Assembly (NCBI GenBank): GCA_005885565.1
Contig: VAXK01000298.1
Span: forward strand, 1-12,723
DNA length: 12,723 bases
Direction: 5' to 3'
Source of the DNA: Actinomycetota bacterium
Lineage (GTDB): Bacteria; Actinomycetota; Thermoleophilia; Gaiellales; Gaiellaceae
Part shown: one piece after another, positions 5,938 to 12,331 of the stretch
How positions within the stretch are numbered: position 1 is the stretch's first letter
Layout: each line of letters starts with the position of its first letter
The notes under the pieces: model-generated
What the model was told of the DNA's origin: nothing
The model's input: only the letters and a program-made list of their open reading frames with translations
The model's database searches: none
Made by a program: the position numbers and the translations under genes

Positions 5938-7568
5938 GCGATCTTCACCATTCTGGATGGCAGGGCAGGTCGCTGAGCATGGGCCGGTTCGGGACGGTCT
6001 CGGCCCGAGGGATGAGGATCGCCTTCCTGGTCGGCTCGGCCTTCGTGAGCGTCGGTGTCGCCCTCCAAGTGGTGGACATCGTCAAGGCGCGGTCGACGGG
6101 CTACCGGCTGGCCGGCATGGGGATGTCGACCGAGATGATCGTGGGCATGTGCTTCATCGGGGCCGGCATTGCCGTCGCCCTCCTCGCGCTGCTCCGCCAG
6201 CCGCGGGGACGGCAGGTGGACATTCACCTGGTGCGCCGCGAGGAGGAACGCCTGACCTCCGCTCACTGGAAGCTCCTGTCCGTCCTCGTGTTCGGGCTCG
6301 TGATCGACACGATGAAGCCGCTGACCCTCGGGTTCGTGATCCCGGGCATGCGGGACGAGTACGGGCTCTCGGTCAGCACGGCTGCCCAGTTTCCGCTCGT
6401 CGCGCTGGCGGGGACCGCCATCGGCTCGCTTCTCTTCGGCCACCTCGCCGACAGGGTAGGGCGGCTTCCGACCATCCAGCTCGCGGTCCTCATTTTCATC
6501 GCCACGTCGATCTGCGGCGCGATGCCGGGCTTCTACTACAACGTCGCGACATGCGGCTTCATGGGCTTGTCCGCGGGCGGAATGCTCCCGATCGTCTTCT
6601 CCCTGATCAGCGAGGTCGCGCCGCAGCGGAGGCGGACGCTGCTGACGGTGGGAGTGGGCGCGCTCGGCGGGATCGGTGGCTACGTCGCGGCGAGCAACGC
6701 GGCGGCGTTGATCATTCCCCACTCGAGCTGGCGCTTCCTTTGGCTCATCGGCTTGCCGACTGGGCTCATCCTGCTCGTGTTCGCGCGCGCGATCCCCGAG
6801 TCGCCGCGATACCTCCTCCAGCAGGGGCGCGCCGACGAGGCGAAGGCGACGCTTGCACGCTTCGGCGTGACGGACATAGTCGAGGCGCCGGGAGCGCCGC
6901 CGGAGGGCCGGATCCGCGACATCTTCTCGGGCGAGTACGCGCGCCGCACGATCTCGCTCTCCGCGTACGCGGCTCTCTGGGGGTTCACTACGTTCGGGCT
7001 GATCATCTGGCTCCCGACCGAGCTACGGGATGCGCACGTCGCCTCCGCGGACGGGGTCCTCGCCCAGGCGTCCCTCCTGGCCGTCCCGGGCGCGCTCGCG
7101 TGCGTCTTCCTCTACAACATGTGGAGCACCAAGGGCAGCCTCGTCTTCTTCGGTCTTCTGACCTCGCTGACGCTCGCCGGGTTCGCCGTCTGGTCGACGG
7201 TCCAGGGGCACGGCGGCTGGTACCTCTCGATCCTCGCGGTCATGTTGCTCCTGGCCACGACCGCGATCAACGCGGGCCTGATGCCCTACGCGGCGGAGGT
7301 GTACCCGACGCGAGTCCGGTCGACGGCGGTCGGGGTGGTCGCCGGCGCCGGCAAGCTCGGCGGCGTCGCCGGGCCGATCGTCACGGCCGTGGCGCTCCCG
7401 AACGCGGACGGGTTCGGGAAGATCGCGGCCGGCGTGGCGGTGGGGATGCTCGCGATCAGCGCGATCGTCGCCTGGGTGGCCGTCGAGACGCGCGGGAAGC
7501 CGCTCGAGGTGACGACCGGCGAGACGGACGGCCTGGTGGCCGCGGAGGCGGTGGCGCTGGCGGAGTGA
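5934..7568 (+). CDS. MFS transporter with extra N-terminal membrane hairpin
   Basis: A 544-residue inner-membrane secondary transporter. Two membrane segments come first (about 27-50 and 67-87), then a charged linker (QVDIHLVRREEERL) and a 12-helix major facilitator core from about residue 112. Family motifs: GHLADRVGRLPTI (169-181), the motif A loop between core helices 2 and 3; PESPRYLLQQGRADEA after helix 6, as in sugar-porter and metabolite:H+ symporter branches; AEVYPTRVRSTAVG before helix 11. Substrate unknown. ATG 5934 is chosen because the upstream minicistron stop overlaps it; ATG 5907 is an in-frame alternative adding nine residues. TTG 5889 lies inside the -10 box and is unlikely. 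It converges on the propeller gene with 3 bp between stops and no room for separate terminators. Confidence 0.9.
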   Translation: MSDLHHSGWQGRSLSMGRFGTVSARGMRIAFLVGSAFVSVGVALQVVDIVKARSTGYRLAGMGMSTEMIVGMCFIGAGIAVALLALLRQPRGRQVDIHLVRREEERLTSAHWKLLSVLVFGLVIDTMKPLTLGFVIPGMRDEYGLSVSTAAQFPLVALAGTAIGSLLFGHLADRVGRLPTIQLAVLIFIATSICGAMPGFYYNVATCGFMGLSAGGMLPIVFSLISEVAPQRRRTLLTVGVGALGGIGGYVAASNAAALIIPHSSWRFLWLIGLPTGLILLVFARAIPESPRYLLQQGRADEAKATLARFGVTDIVEAPGAPPEGRIRDIFSGEYARRTISLSAYAALWGFTTFGLIIWLPTELRDAHVASADGVLAQASLLAVPGALACVFLYNMWSTKGSLVFFGLLTSLTLAGFAVWSTVQGHGGWYLSILAVMLLLATTAINAGLMPYAAEVYPTRVRSTAVGVVAGAGKLGGVAGPIVTAVALPNADGFGKIAAGVAVGMLAISAIVAWVAVETRGKPLEVTTGETDGLVAAEAVALAE

Positions 7569-7571
7569 CGA

Positions 7572-8522
7572 TCAACCCGCGTGCACGATGCACGCGTCGT
7601 GGGACGAGCGTGCGATCCGCTCGCGGCGGAGCAGCCGCCCGCGCGGATCCAGGATGCAGAGGCTTCCGGTCCCGAGCCCCGGGGTGACGACCCAGCCGTC
7701 CGCCTGCTGGACGTTGTAGGAGCCGACCGGCACGATCGTCCTCCGGAGCGAGTGCCCGTCGCTGCGGTAGACGCGCAGCGAGCCGTTCCAGCCGCTCGTC
7801 ACGTACGCCCGTCGACCGCGGAAGGTGACGTGCTGCGGCGGCCAGTCCGCGGGTGGCCGGGCGACGACGTCGAGCGTTCGTGCTCGGTAGAGCGCGAGCT
7901 CGTTCTTGTCGCCCGAGCTGACCCAGATCGTCCTTCCATCCGGTGTCCAGGCGACGTCGTGGGCGAGGAAGGGCGGTCGTACGAGCCGGACGAGCCTCGG
8001 ACGGCTCGGTCTCGTCACGTCGACGATCGCGATCTGCTCCGCCTTCGAGCCGAGCGCGATCCACAGCCTTCGGCCGCTCGGGTCGATGGTGACGTGCCGC
8101 GCGCGGGCGCCGACATGCTCGCGTCCGACGACGCGACCGCGGAGAACATCCACCGCGACCACCTCGCCGCGCTCTGCGTCGGTGACGAAGGCGTGGCGTC
8201 CGTCGGGGTGGCCGGCGGTGTAGCGCGGCTCGCCGAAGCCGTGCAGGACGTGCGTCACCGTCAGCGTCGCGGCTCGGACGAGCGTCACCAGGCCGACCTC
8301 CGAGTGTGCGACCACCGCCGTGCCCCCGACCGTCTCGATGCTCCGTGGCTTCGGCTCCGTGGGGAGGTAGCGGTGCACGCGGCCGCTCGCGAGGTCGACG
8401 GCGACCAACCGCGCCTCCAGATCCGCGGTCACCAGCGCGAGCAGACGGCGAGGCGTTCCCGCGAGCGCTCGGGGCGCGAGCGCGAGCGCGGCGGCGCCGA
8501 GGAGGAATGCCCTCCGGTCCAC
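7572..8522 (-). CDS. Tat-exported YVTN/YncE-like beta-propeller protein
   Basis: A 316-residue exported protein. The N-terminus VDRRAFLLGAAALALAPRA is a twin-arginine signal (RRxFL, hydrophobic core, A-x-A-like end near 21). The rest is six or seven beta-propeller repeats of the form hPDGR-hhVT-x-h-hDV, for example HPDGRHAFVTDAERGEVVAVDV, DPSGRRLWIALGS and TPDGRTIWVSSGDKNELALYR, as in YncE/YVTN lactonase-like proteins. Such proteins bind ligands or partners outside the membrane; no catalytic residues can be named. GTG 8522 is preferred because AGGAGAGG precedes it, overlapping the lipoprotein stop 7 nt upstream. GTG 8561 would add 13 basic residues before the signal and overlap the lipoprotein gene. 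Tat export suggests folding in the cytoplasm first. Confidence 0.82.
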   Translation of the reverse strand: MDRRAFLLGAAALALAPRALAGTPRRLLALVTADLEARLVAVDLASGRVHRYLPTEPKPRSIETVGGTAVVAHSEVGLVTLVRAATLTVTHVLHGFGEPRYTAGHPDGRHAFVTDAERGEVVAVDVLRGRVVGREHVGARARHVTIDPSGRRLWIALGSKAEQIAIVDVTRPSRPRLVRLVRPPFLAHDVAWTPDGRTIWVSSGDKNELALYRARTLDVVARPPADWPPQHVTFRGRRAYVTSGWNGSLRVYRSDGHSLRRTIVPVGSYNVQQADGWVVTPGLGTGSLCILDPRGRLLRRERIARSSHDACIVHAG

Positions 8523-8529
8523 GCCTCTC

Positions 8530-9060
8530 CTACGAGGGGCGCGCCGGCGGAAGTCCTCCACACCGGATGATCGCCCGCCTCGACGCTCGCCGTTTGCCGA
8601 CCGTGATCGTGAGCCGGACGCCATAGCAGGTGTTCGGGTTGCCGAGCGACTCGACGCCGTAGTGGCCGGGAGGGAGCGGGTCTTCGACCCGCACGGGGCC
8701 ACAGGGCTTGCCGTGCCAGGTTTCCCCGAGCGGGACGAGCCACGGGGTCCGGTCGACGACGCTTCGCGCCGGCCACCACTCGCGGCGGCGCTTGTAGACC
8801 GCATAGTGCGTGACTCCGATCGCGCTCGGATACGCCGCTTCGGGCGAGCTGACACAGACGATCGCACGCAGCCGGACCCCCAGGAGCGGAAACCCGTCCA
8901 GCGAGCCGAGCTTCGCGACGGAGCCGCTCAGCCTCGTGATGCGGAGCGCGGCCGGGTGTGGGGCTCGTGCCGGAACCGATCGCTTCGACGACTCGCCGCT
9001 GCCGCAGCCCGCGGCGGCTGCGGCGATGACCACCAGAGCCGCCAGCTGCACACGCGACAT
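8530..9060 (-). CDS. Predicted lipoprotein of unknown function (176 aa)
   Basis: The N-terminus has one basic residue, a hydrophobic run (LAALVVIAAAAAG) and a lipobox AAGC with Cys19, followed by the small polar linker GSGESS, so the mature protein should be lipid-anchored outside the membrane. The mature part is not a family I recognise. It has four more cysteines (in AIVCVSS, KPCGPV, NTCYGV, IIRCGG), enough for two disulfides, and a beta-rich pattern with LPPGHYGVESL near the end, resembling small immunoglobulin-like or carbohydrate-binding folds. ATG 9060 is chosen because it gives the signal peptide directly; upstream codons in frame look non-coding. It is the first gene of a tight two-gene unit with the propeller (7-nt gap), which suggests a shared extracytoplasmic role. 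Confidence 0.78.
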   Translation of the reverse strand: MSRVQLAALVVIAAAAAGCGSGESSKRSVPARAPHPAALRITRLSGSVAKLGSLDGFPLLGVRLRAIVCVSSPEAAYPSAIGVTHYAVYKRRREWWPARSVVDRTPWLVPLGETWHGKPCGPVRVEDPLPPGHYGVESLGNPNTCYGVRLTITVGKRRASRRAIIRCGGLPPARPS

Positions 9061-9380
9061 CGCGATCTGATCATCGCCGAGCCCAAGACGAGCCGCAATC
9101 GCCCTGAAGGAGGGCGCACGAACGCGGCGAACGCCAGCCCAACCCGCGAAGGCGCGGCGGAATGCTCTCCCCGCTGCCGCTGCCGACGCAGGGCGAGGTG
9201 GGCGGTGCGGCGGGCCGCATTCCGTGCCGTCCACCGCCATCGGTTGGAGCTCTCGACCGAGGAGCACGCTGCCTTACGCCGAATAGGCGCACGGCCGGCG
9301 AGAGGATCCCAAGTTCGACGGCTGCAGGAGCTCTCGCCGGCTCTCTATCTCGAACGTATCGTGAGTCGCAGGCCGCAGCC
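9061..9380. other. 320-base intergenic region with two hairpins, no credible gene
   Basis: It lies between the lipoprotein start and the methionine aminopeptidase stop, both on the minus strand. I see CGCCCT-gaagg-AGGGCG (9100-9116), a perfect 6-bp stem about 40 nt upstream of the lipoprotein start, and a perfect 11-bp inverted repeat GCCGGCGAGAG (9294-9304) / CTCTCGCCGGC (9331-9341) with a 26-nt loop. The second is about 40 nt past the aminopeptidase stop and could end its transcript, although no T-run follows. CGGAATGC and GCATTCCG are a further, widely spaced 8-bp pair. The open frames here lack gene-like protein features. Confidence 0.5.
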
Positions 9381-10190
9381 TCACTGCGCCCAGCCGAAGC
9401 CGTTTCGGCCGGCGGTCAGGACAGACACGCCGTCGTCCGTGATCGCGACCGTGTGCTCGAAGTGGGCGGCCGGGCGGCCGTCGGCGGTCTCGATCGTCCA
9501 GCCGTCCGGCATGAGGCGAAGGGCCGTCGTGCCGAGCGCGACCATCGGCTCGATCGCGAGCACCAGGCCGGGCGTCAGCTCGAAGTCGTAGGACGGCGAG
9601 AAGTAGTTCGGGACCTGCGGCGCCTCCCACATCTGGCGGCCGATCCCGTGGCCGCACAGGCTCTCGATGACGTGGAAGCCGGCGAGCCTGACATGCTCCT
9701 CCATCGGCTTCGCGACCTCGCTCCAGCGGATGTTCGGGCGCAACGTCTCGAGCGCGATCCGGAGCGCGCCCTCCGTGGCCTCGACGAGCTTCCGCAGCTT
9801 GGGCGCGACGTCGCCGACCGGGTGGGTCACGGCGGCGTCGGCGCACCAGCCTTCGTAGCGGACGCCGACGTCGATCGAGACGATGTCCCCCCCGCGGAGC
9901 TTCCTCGGCCCGGGGATGCCGTGCACGATCTCCTGGTTGACCGAGACGCAGGTCGCGGCGGGGAAGGGGTCGGTCCCCGGCACGCGCTGGCCCTTGAAGA
10001 GCTGCTCGGCGCCGCGGGAGGCGATGACGCCGTCGACGACCTCGTCGATCTCCGCCGTGGTGACCCCCGCGCCGACGACGGCGGCCGCGGCCTCGTGGGC
10101 CTCGCGCACGATCGAGCCGGCCGTCCGCATCAGCTCGATCTGAGCCGGCGTCTTCGTCGTCTGCGGAACCCGCCCTCGGAATCGGCTCAC
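9381..10190 (-). CDS. map: Methionine aminopeptidase, type I
   Basis: A 269-residue M24A metallopeptidase that removes the initiator Met from nascent cytoplasmic proteins when residue two is small. All five metal ligands are in place: Asp107 (SIDVG), Asp118 (CADAAVT), His181 (GHGIGRQM), Glu214 (AIEPMV) and Glu245 (AHFEHTVAIT), with the substrate-binding His90 (EIVHGIPG). The length is that of a type I enzyme without an SH3-binding or zinc-finger extension; the first 12 residues (basic, SRFRGRVPQTT) precede the usual IELMRTAG start. A GTG start is supported by CATACT 6 nt upstream and no Shine-Dalgarno. It stands alone, not beside adk or infA as is common for bacterial map, so it may be a second copy. 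It is divergent from the hydrolase gene across 58 bp. Confidence 0.94.
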   Translation of the reverse strand: MSRFRGRVPQTTKTPAQIELMRTAGSIVREAHEAAAAVVGAGVTTAEIDEVVDGVIASRGAEQLFKGQRVPGTDPFPAATCVSVNQEIVHGIPGPRKLRGGDIVSIDVGVRYEGWCADAAVTHPVGDVAPKLRKLVEATEGALRIALETLRPNIRWSEVAKPMEEHVRLAGFHVIESLCGHGIGRQMWEAPQVPNYFSPSYDFELTPGLVLAIEPMVALGTTALRLMPDGWTIETADGRPAAHFEHTVAITDDGVSVLTAGRNGFGWAQ

Positions 10191-10248
10191 CGTCCCAGTA
10201 TGCGGTCCCGCGGTCCGGGAGCCGCAGGTCGCCTAGTAGGTTGCCCGC
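10191..10248. promoter_or_regulatory. Divergent promoter region with inverted repeat (map / hydrolase)
   Basis: Minus strand: CATACT (10202-10197) lies 6 nt before the aminopeptidase GTG. Plus strand: TAGGTT (10237-10242) lies 6 nt before the hydrolase ATG. Neither start has a Shine-Dalgarno. Between and touching the first box is an almost perfect inverted repeat, TGCGGTCCCG (10201-10210), loop CGGTC, then CGGGAGCCGCA (10216-10226) with one extra base. It is a candidate operator for one or both genes. Confidence 0.5.
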
Positions 10249-10815
10249 ATGACCGAGCTGCTGCTCTTCCATCACGCGCAGGGACTGACGGCCGGGTGCC
10301 TCTCCTTCGCCGAGGAGCTCCGCGCCGTCGGGCACGTCGTCCACACCAAGGATCTCTACGACGGCAGGACGTTCACCGAGCTGGCCGACGGCGTCGCCCA
10401 CGCCCAAGAGGTCGGCTTCGAGACGATCGTCGAGCGCGGCCGGCTCGCCGCCGAGAGCCTGCCGAACGAGATCGTCTACGCCGGGCTCTCGCTGGGCGTG
10501 ATGCCGGCGCAGATGCTGGCGCAGACGCGTCCTGGCGCCAAGGGAGCGCTGCTGCTTCACGCTGCTGTTCCCACGTCCGAGTTCGGCGGCCCCTGGCCGC
10601 GGGGCGTCCCGCTCCAGATCCACACCATGGAGGACGACGAGCTGGGCGACGTCGACGTCGCCCGGGAGCTCGCGGAGACGATCGAGAGTGCGGAGCTCTT
10701 CGTGTATCCGGGTGATCGCCACCTGTTCACCGACAGCAGCCTGCCGGACTACGACGAGAGCGCTGCGAGGCTGGTCATGGAGCGCGTGCTGAGCTTCCTC
10801 GGAGGCCGGCGGTAA
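10249..10815 (+). CDS. Dienelactone hydrolase family protein
   Basis: A 188-residue alpha/beta hydrolase of the dienelactone hydrolase family, cytoplasmic. The nucleophile elbow is AGLSLGVMPAQ with Ser81 where classical enzymes carry Cys, so it is of the Ser-variant type. The acid is probably Asp134 or a neighbour in MEDDELGDVD, and the His is His158 in YPGDRHLFTD, the usual DLH ending. N-terminal LLLFHHAQGLTAG supplies the oxyanion region. The natural substrate is not evident; nearby genes show no aromatic-degradation pathway. The ATG at 10249 has TAGGTT 6 nt upstream. Its TAA stop is the first part of the -10 (TAAACT) of the aminopeptidase P gene 11 nt on, so the two are adjacent but may be transcribed separately. 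Confidence 0.9.
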   Translation: MTELLLFHHAQGLTAGCLSFAEELRAVGHVVHTKDLYDGRTFTELADGVAHAQEVGFETIVERGRLAAESLPNEIVYAGLSLGVMPAQMLAQTRPGAKGALLLHAAVPTSEFGGPWPRGVPLQIHTMEDDELGDVDVARELAETIESAELFVYPGDRHLFTDSSLPDYDESAARLVMERVLSFLGGRR

Positions 10816-10818
10816 ACT
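10813..10818 (+). promoter_or_regulatory. -10 hexamer of the aminopeptidase P gene overlapping a stop codon
   Basis: TAAACT begins with the TAA stop of the hydrolase gene and ends 8 nt before the GTG at 10827. No Shine-Dalgarno lies between, so leaderless initiation is likely. No clear -35 is seen. Confidence 0.5.
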
Positions 10819-10826
10819 CGGGTCGC

Positions 10827-12098
10827 GTGCAGGAACAGCTCGAACGCCGTCGTCGAGCCGTCGCCGAACGCTGGAACCTCGACTCCGAGGTCGTGCTGAT
10901 CGGGGCCGGAGAGCCGCTGCCCGTCCCGGGCAGAGCCGATCGCACGTACCCGTTCCGGTCGCACTCCGAGTACTTCTACTTCACCGACAGCGAGCGGCCC
11001 GGCGGCGTCCTCGCCTTCGACCCGCAGGAGGGCTGGGTCGACTTCGTCGCCCCGGTCACCAAGGAGGAGCTGCTCTGGTCGGGAGGGGTCGAGGGCCGGG
11101 ACGGAGGCGTCCCGGTGACGGAGCTCCCGGCCTGGCTCGAGGCGCGGAAGGGCCGGCGGATCGGCGTGCTCGGCGCCCCCGTCTCCGGAGCGGAGGCGGA
11201 CGCCGAGCTCGAGCCGGGCCTGCGCTACGAGCTCAACGACGTGCGGCGCCGCAAGGACGAGGTCGAGCTGGAGCGGATGCGCGCGGCCGAGCGGGCGACG
11301 AGCGCGGGCTTCGCGGCAGTCCAGCCGCTGCTCCGGCCGGGCGTGAGCGAGCGCGAGGTGCAGATCGAGCTCGAGGCCGAGTTCTTCCGGGCTGGCGCCG
11401 ACTTCCTCGGCTTCGACACGATCGTCGCCGGGGGGCCGAACACGGCGGTGCTGCACTTCGCGCCCACGGCGAGGGCGTTCGGCGAGGGCGAGCTCGTGCT
11501 CATCGACGCCGGCGCCGAGGTCCAGGCCTACTCGAGCGACATCACGAGGACGTATTCCGCCTCCGGGATGCTCGATCCCGAGCAGGCGGAGCTCCATGCG
11601 CTCGTCCGCGCGGCCGGCGTCGCAGCGACGCAGGCCTCTATCGCCGGGACGGAGTGGCGCGACGTCCACCGCAAGGCGGCGCTCGTGATCGGCGAGGGCC
11701 TCGTCGACTTCGGCCTGCTCCGAGGCGAGCCGGGCTCGCTGCTCGAGCAGGGGGCGGTGACGATCTTCTTCCCGCACGGCATCGGCCACATGGTCGGCCT
11801 CGGCATCCGCGACGCGGGGGACGTGCTCGAGGGCCGCGACGGGATGTACCCCGGCTACCCGCGCCTCCGCTTCGACCGCCCGCTCGAGCCCGGCCATGTG
11901 GTCACGGTCGAGCCGGGGATCTACTTCGTGCCCTCGCTTCTGCGCGATCGGGAGCTCCGCGGGCGGCACCGCGACACCGTGGACTGGGAACGCACCGATC
12001 GCATGCTGGATTTCGGCGGCATCCGCATCGAGGACAACGTCCTCGTCACCGAGGACGGGTTCGAGGTCCTGACCGCCGATGTCCCCGTGCTTCCCTGA
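10827..12098 (+). CDS. pepP: Xaa-Pro aminopeptidase (aminopeptidase P family)
   Basis: A 423-residue M24B metallopeptidase that removes an N-terminal residue linked to proline, in the cytoplasm. Residues 1-130 form the aminopeptidase P N-terminal domain (LIGAGEPLPVPGRADRTYPFR, then SEYFYFTDSERPGGVLAFDP). The pita-bread catalytic domain follows, with metal ligands Asp227 (LIDAGAE), Asp238 (YSSDITRTY), His321 (PHGIGHMVGL), Glu362 (TVEPGIYF) and Glu402 (RIEDNVLVT), all present; His210 and His317 match the extra substrate-pocket histidines. An additional loop (RELRGRHRDTVDWERTDRML, about 375-394) before the last ligand is usual for the pepP branch. GTG start from the TAAACT box 8 nt upstream. It is the second M24 enzyme in this segment, with the hydrolase between. 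Confidence 0.94.
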   Translation: MQEQLERRRRAVAERWNLDSEVVLIGAGEPLPVPGRADRTYPFRSHSEYFYFTDSERPGGVLAFDPQEGWVDFVAPVTKEELLWSGGVEGRDGGVPVTELPAWLEARKGRRIGVLGAPVSGAEADAELEPGLRYELNDVRRRKDEVELERMRAAERATSAGFAAVQPLLRPGVSEREVQIELEAEFFRAGADFLGFDTIVAGGPNTAVLHFAPTARAFGEGELVLIDAGAEVQAYSSDITRTYSASGMLDPEQAELHALVRAAGVAATQASIAGTEWRDVHRKAALVIGEGLVDFGLLRGEPGSLLEQGAVTIFFPHGIGHMVGLGIRDAGDVLEGRDGMYPGYPRLRFDRPLEPGHVVTVEPGIYFVPSLLRDRELRGRHRDTVDWERTDRMLDFGGIRIEDNVLVTEDGFEVLTADVPVLP

Positions 12099-12116
12099 GC
12101 CGTCGTTTCGTGGCGG

Positions 12117-12183
12117 GGCAGGGCGGCCGGCTCGTCAGTCGACCGCCCTGCGGCTCTTAGGGCTGCCGCAGGTACGCCCTGCC
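12117..12183. repeat. Nested inverted repeats between convergent transcription units
   Basis: GCAGGGCGG (12118-12126) pairs perfectly with CCGCCCTGC (12143-12151). CCTGCGGC (12147-12154) pairs perfectly with GCCGCAGG (12165-12172). GGCAGGGCG (12117-12125) can also pair with CGCCCTGCC (12175-12183). The structures are mutually exclusive. The region lies between the plus-strand aminopeptidase P stop and the minus-strand micropeptide stop, so it probably works as a two-way terminator even though no T-run follows. The 99-base gap holds nothing else I can see. Confidence 0.5.
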
Positions 12184-12197
12184 TTCCCCTGGGGCGG

Positions 12198-12293
12198 CTA
12201 GCTCGAGCCGCCGCCTCCGCCGCCGATCGCCGCCAAGCCGACCGCCGACAGCATCGAGCAGATGTAGCGCGCGTACGCGCAACGTGCCTTCAC
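12198..12293 (-). CDS. Micropeptide B (31 aa), paralog of the upstream micropeptide
   Basis: A 31-codon peptide: VKARCAYARYICSMLSAVG, then LAAI, six glycines and Ser-Ser. The N terminus is basic with Cys5 and Cys12 (CX6C) flanking YARY, a short hydrophobic core follows, and the tail is glycine-rich. It is 38 bp downstream of micropeptide A and shares 22 of that peptide's 27 residues, so the pair arose by duplication. AAAGGGGG with its GGGGG 8 nt before GTG 12293 sets the start; GTG 12302 could add three residues (V-S-F). The family is unknown to me. Options are a RiPP-like precursor or two-peptide antimicrobial, a signalling peptide, or a small membrane-active toxin. No modification enzyme is visible in the window. 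Confidence 0.7.
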   Translation of the reverse strand: MKARCAYARYICSMLSAVGLAAIGGGGGGSS

Positions 12294-12331
12294 GAAGCTC
12301 ACCCCCTTTCGGTCGTTCGCTTGCCAGGGCC

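Noticed and set aside
8523..8867. Longer minus-strand reading extending the propeller upstream
   Set aside because: It overlaps the lipoprotein gene in another frame and is a low-complexity Arg/Ser shadow. A Tat signal begins right at 8522.
9162..10715. Plus-strand ORF antisense to methionine aminopeptidase
   Set aside because: The minus strand has all five metal ligands of the enzyme, and this frame is low-complexity.
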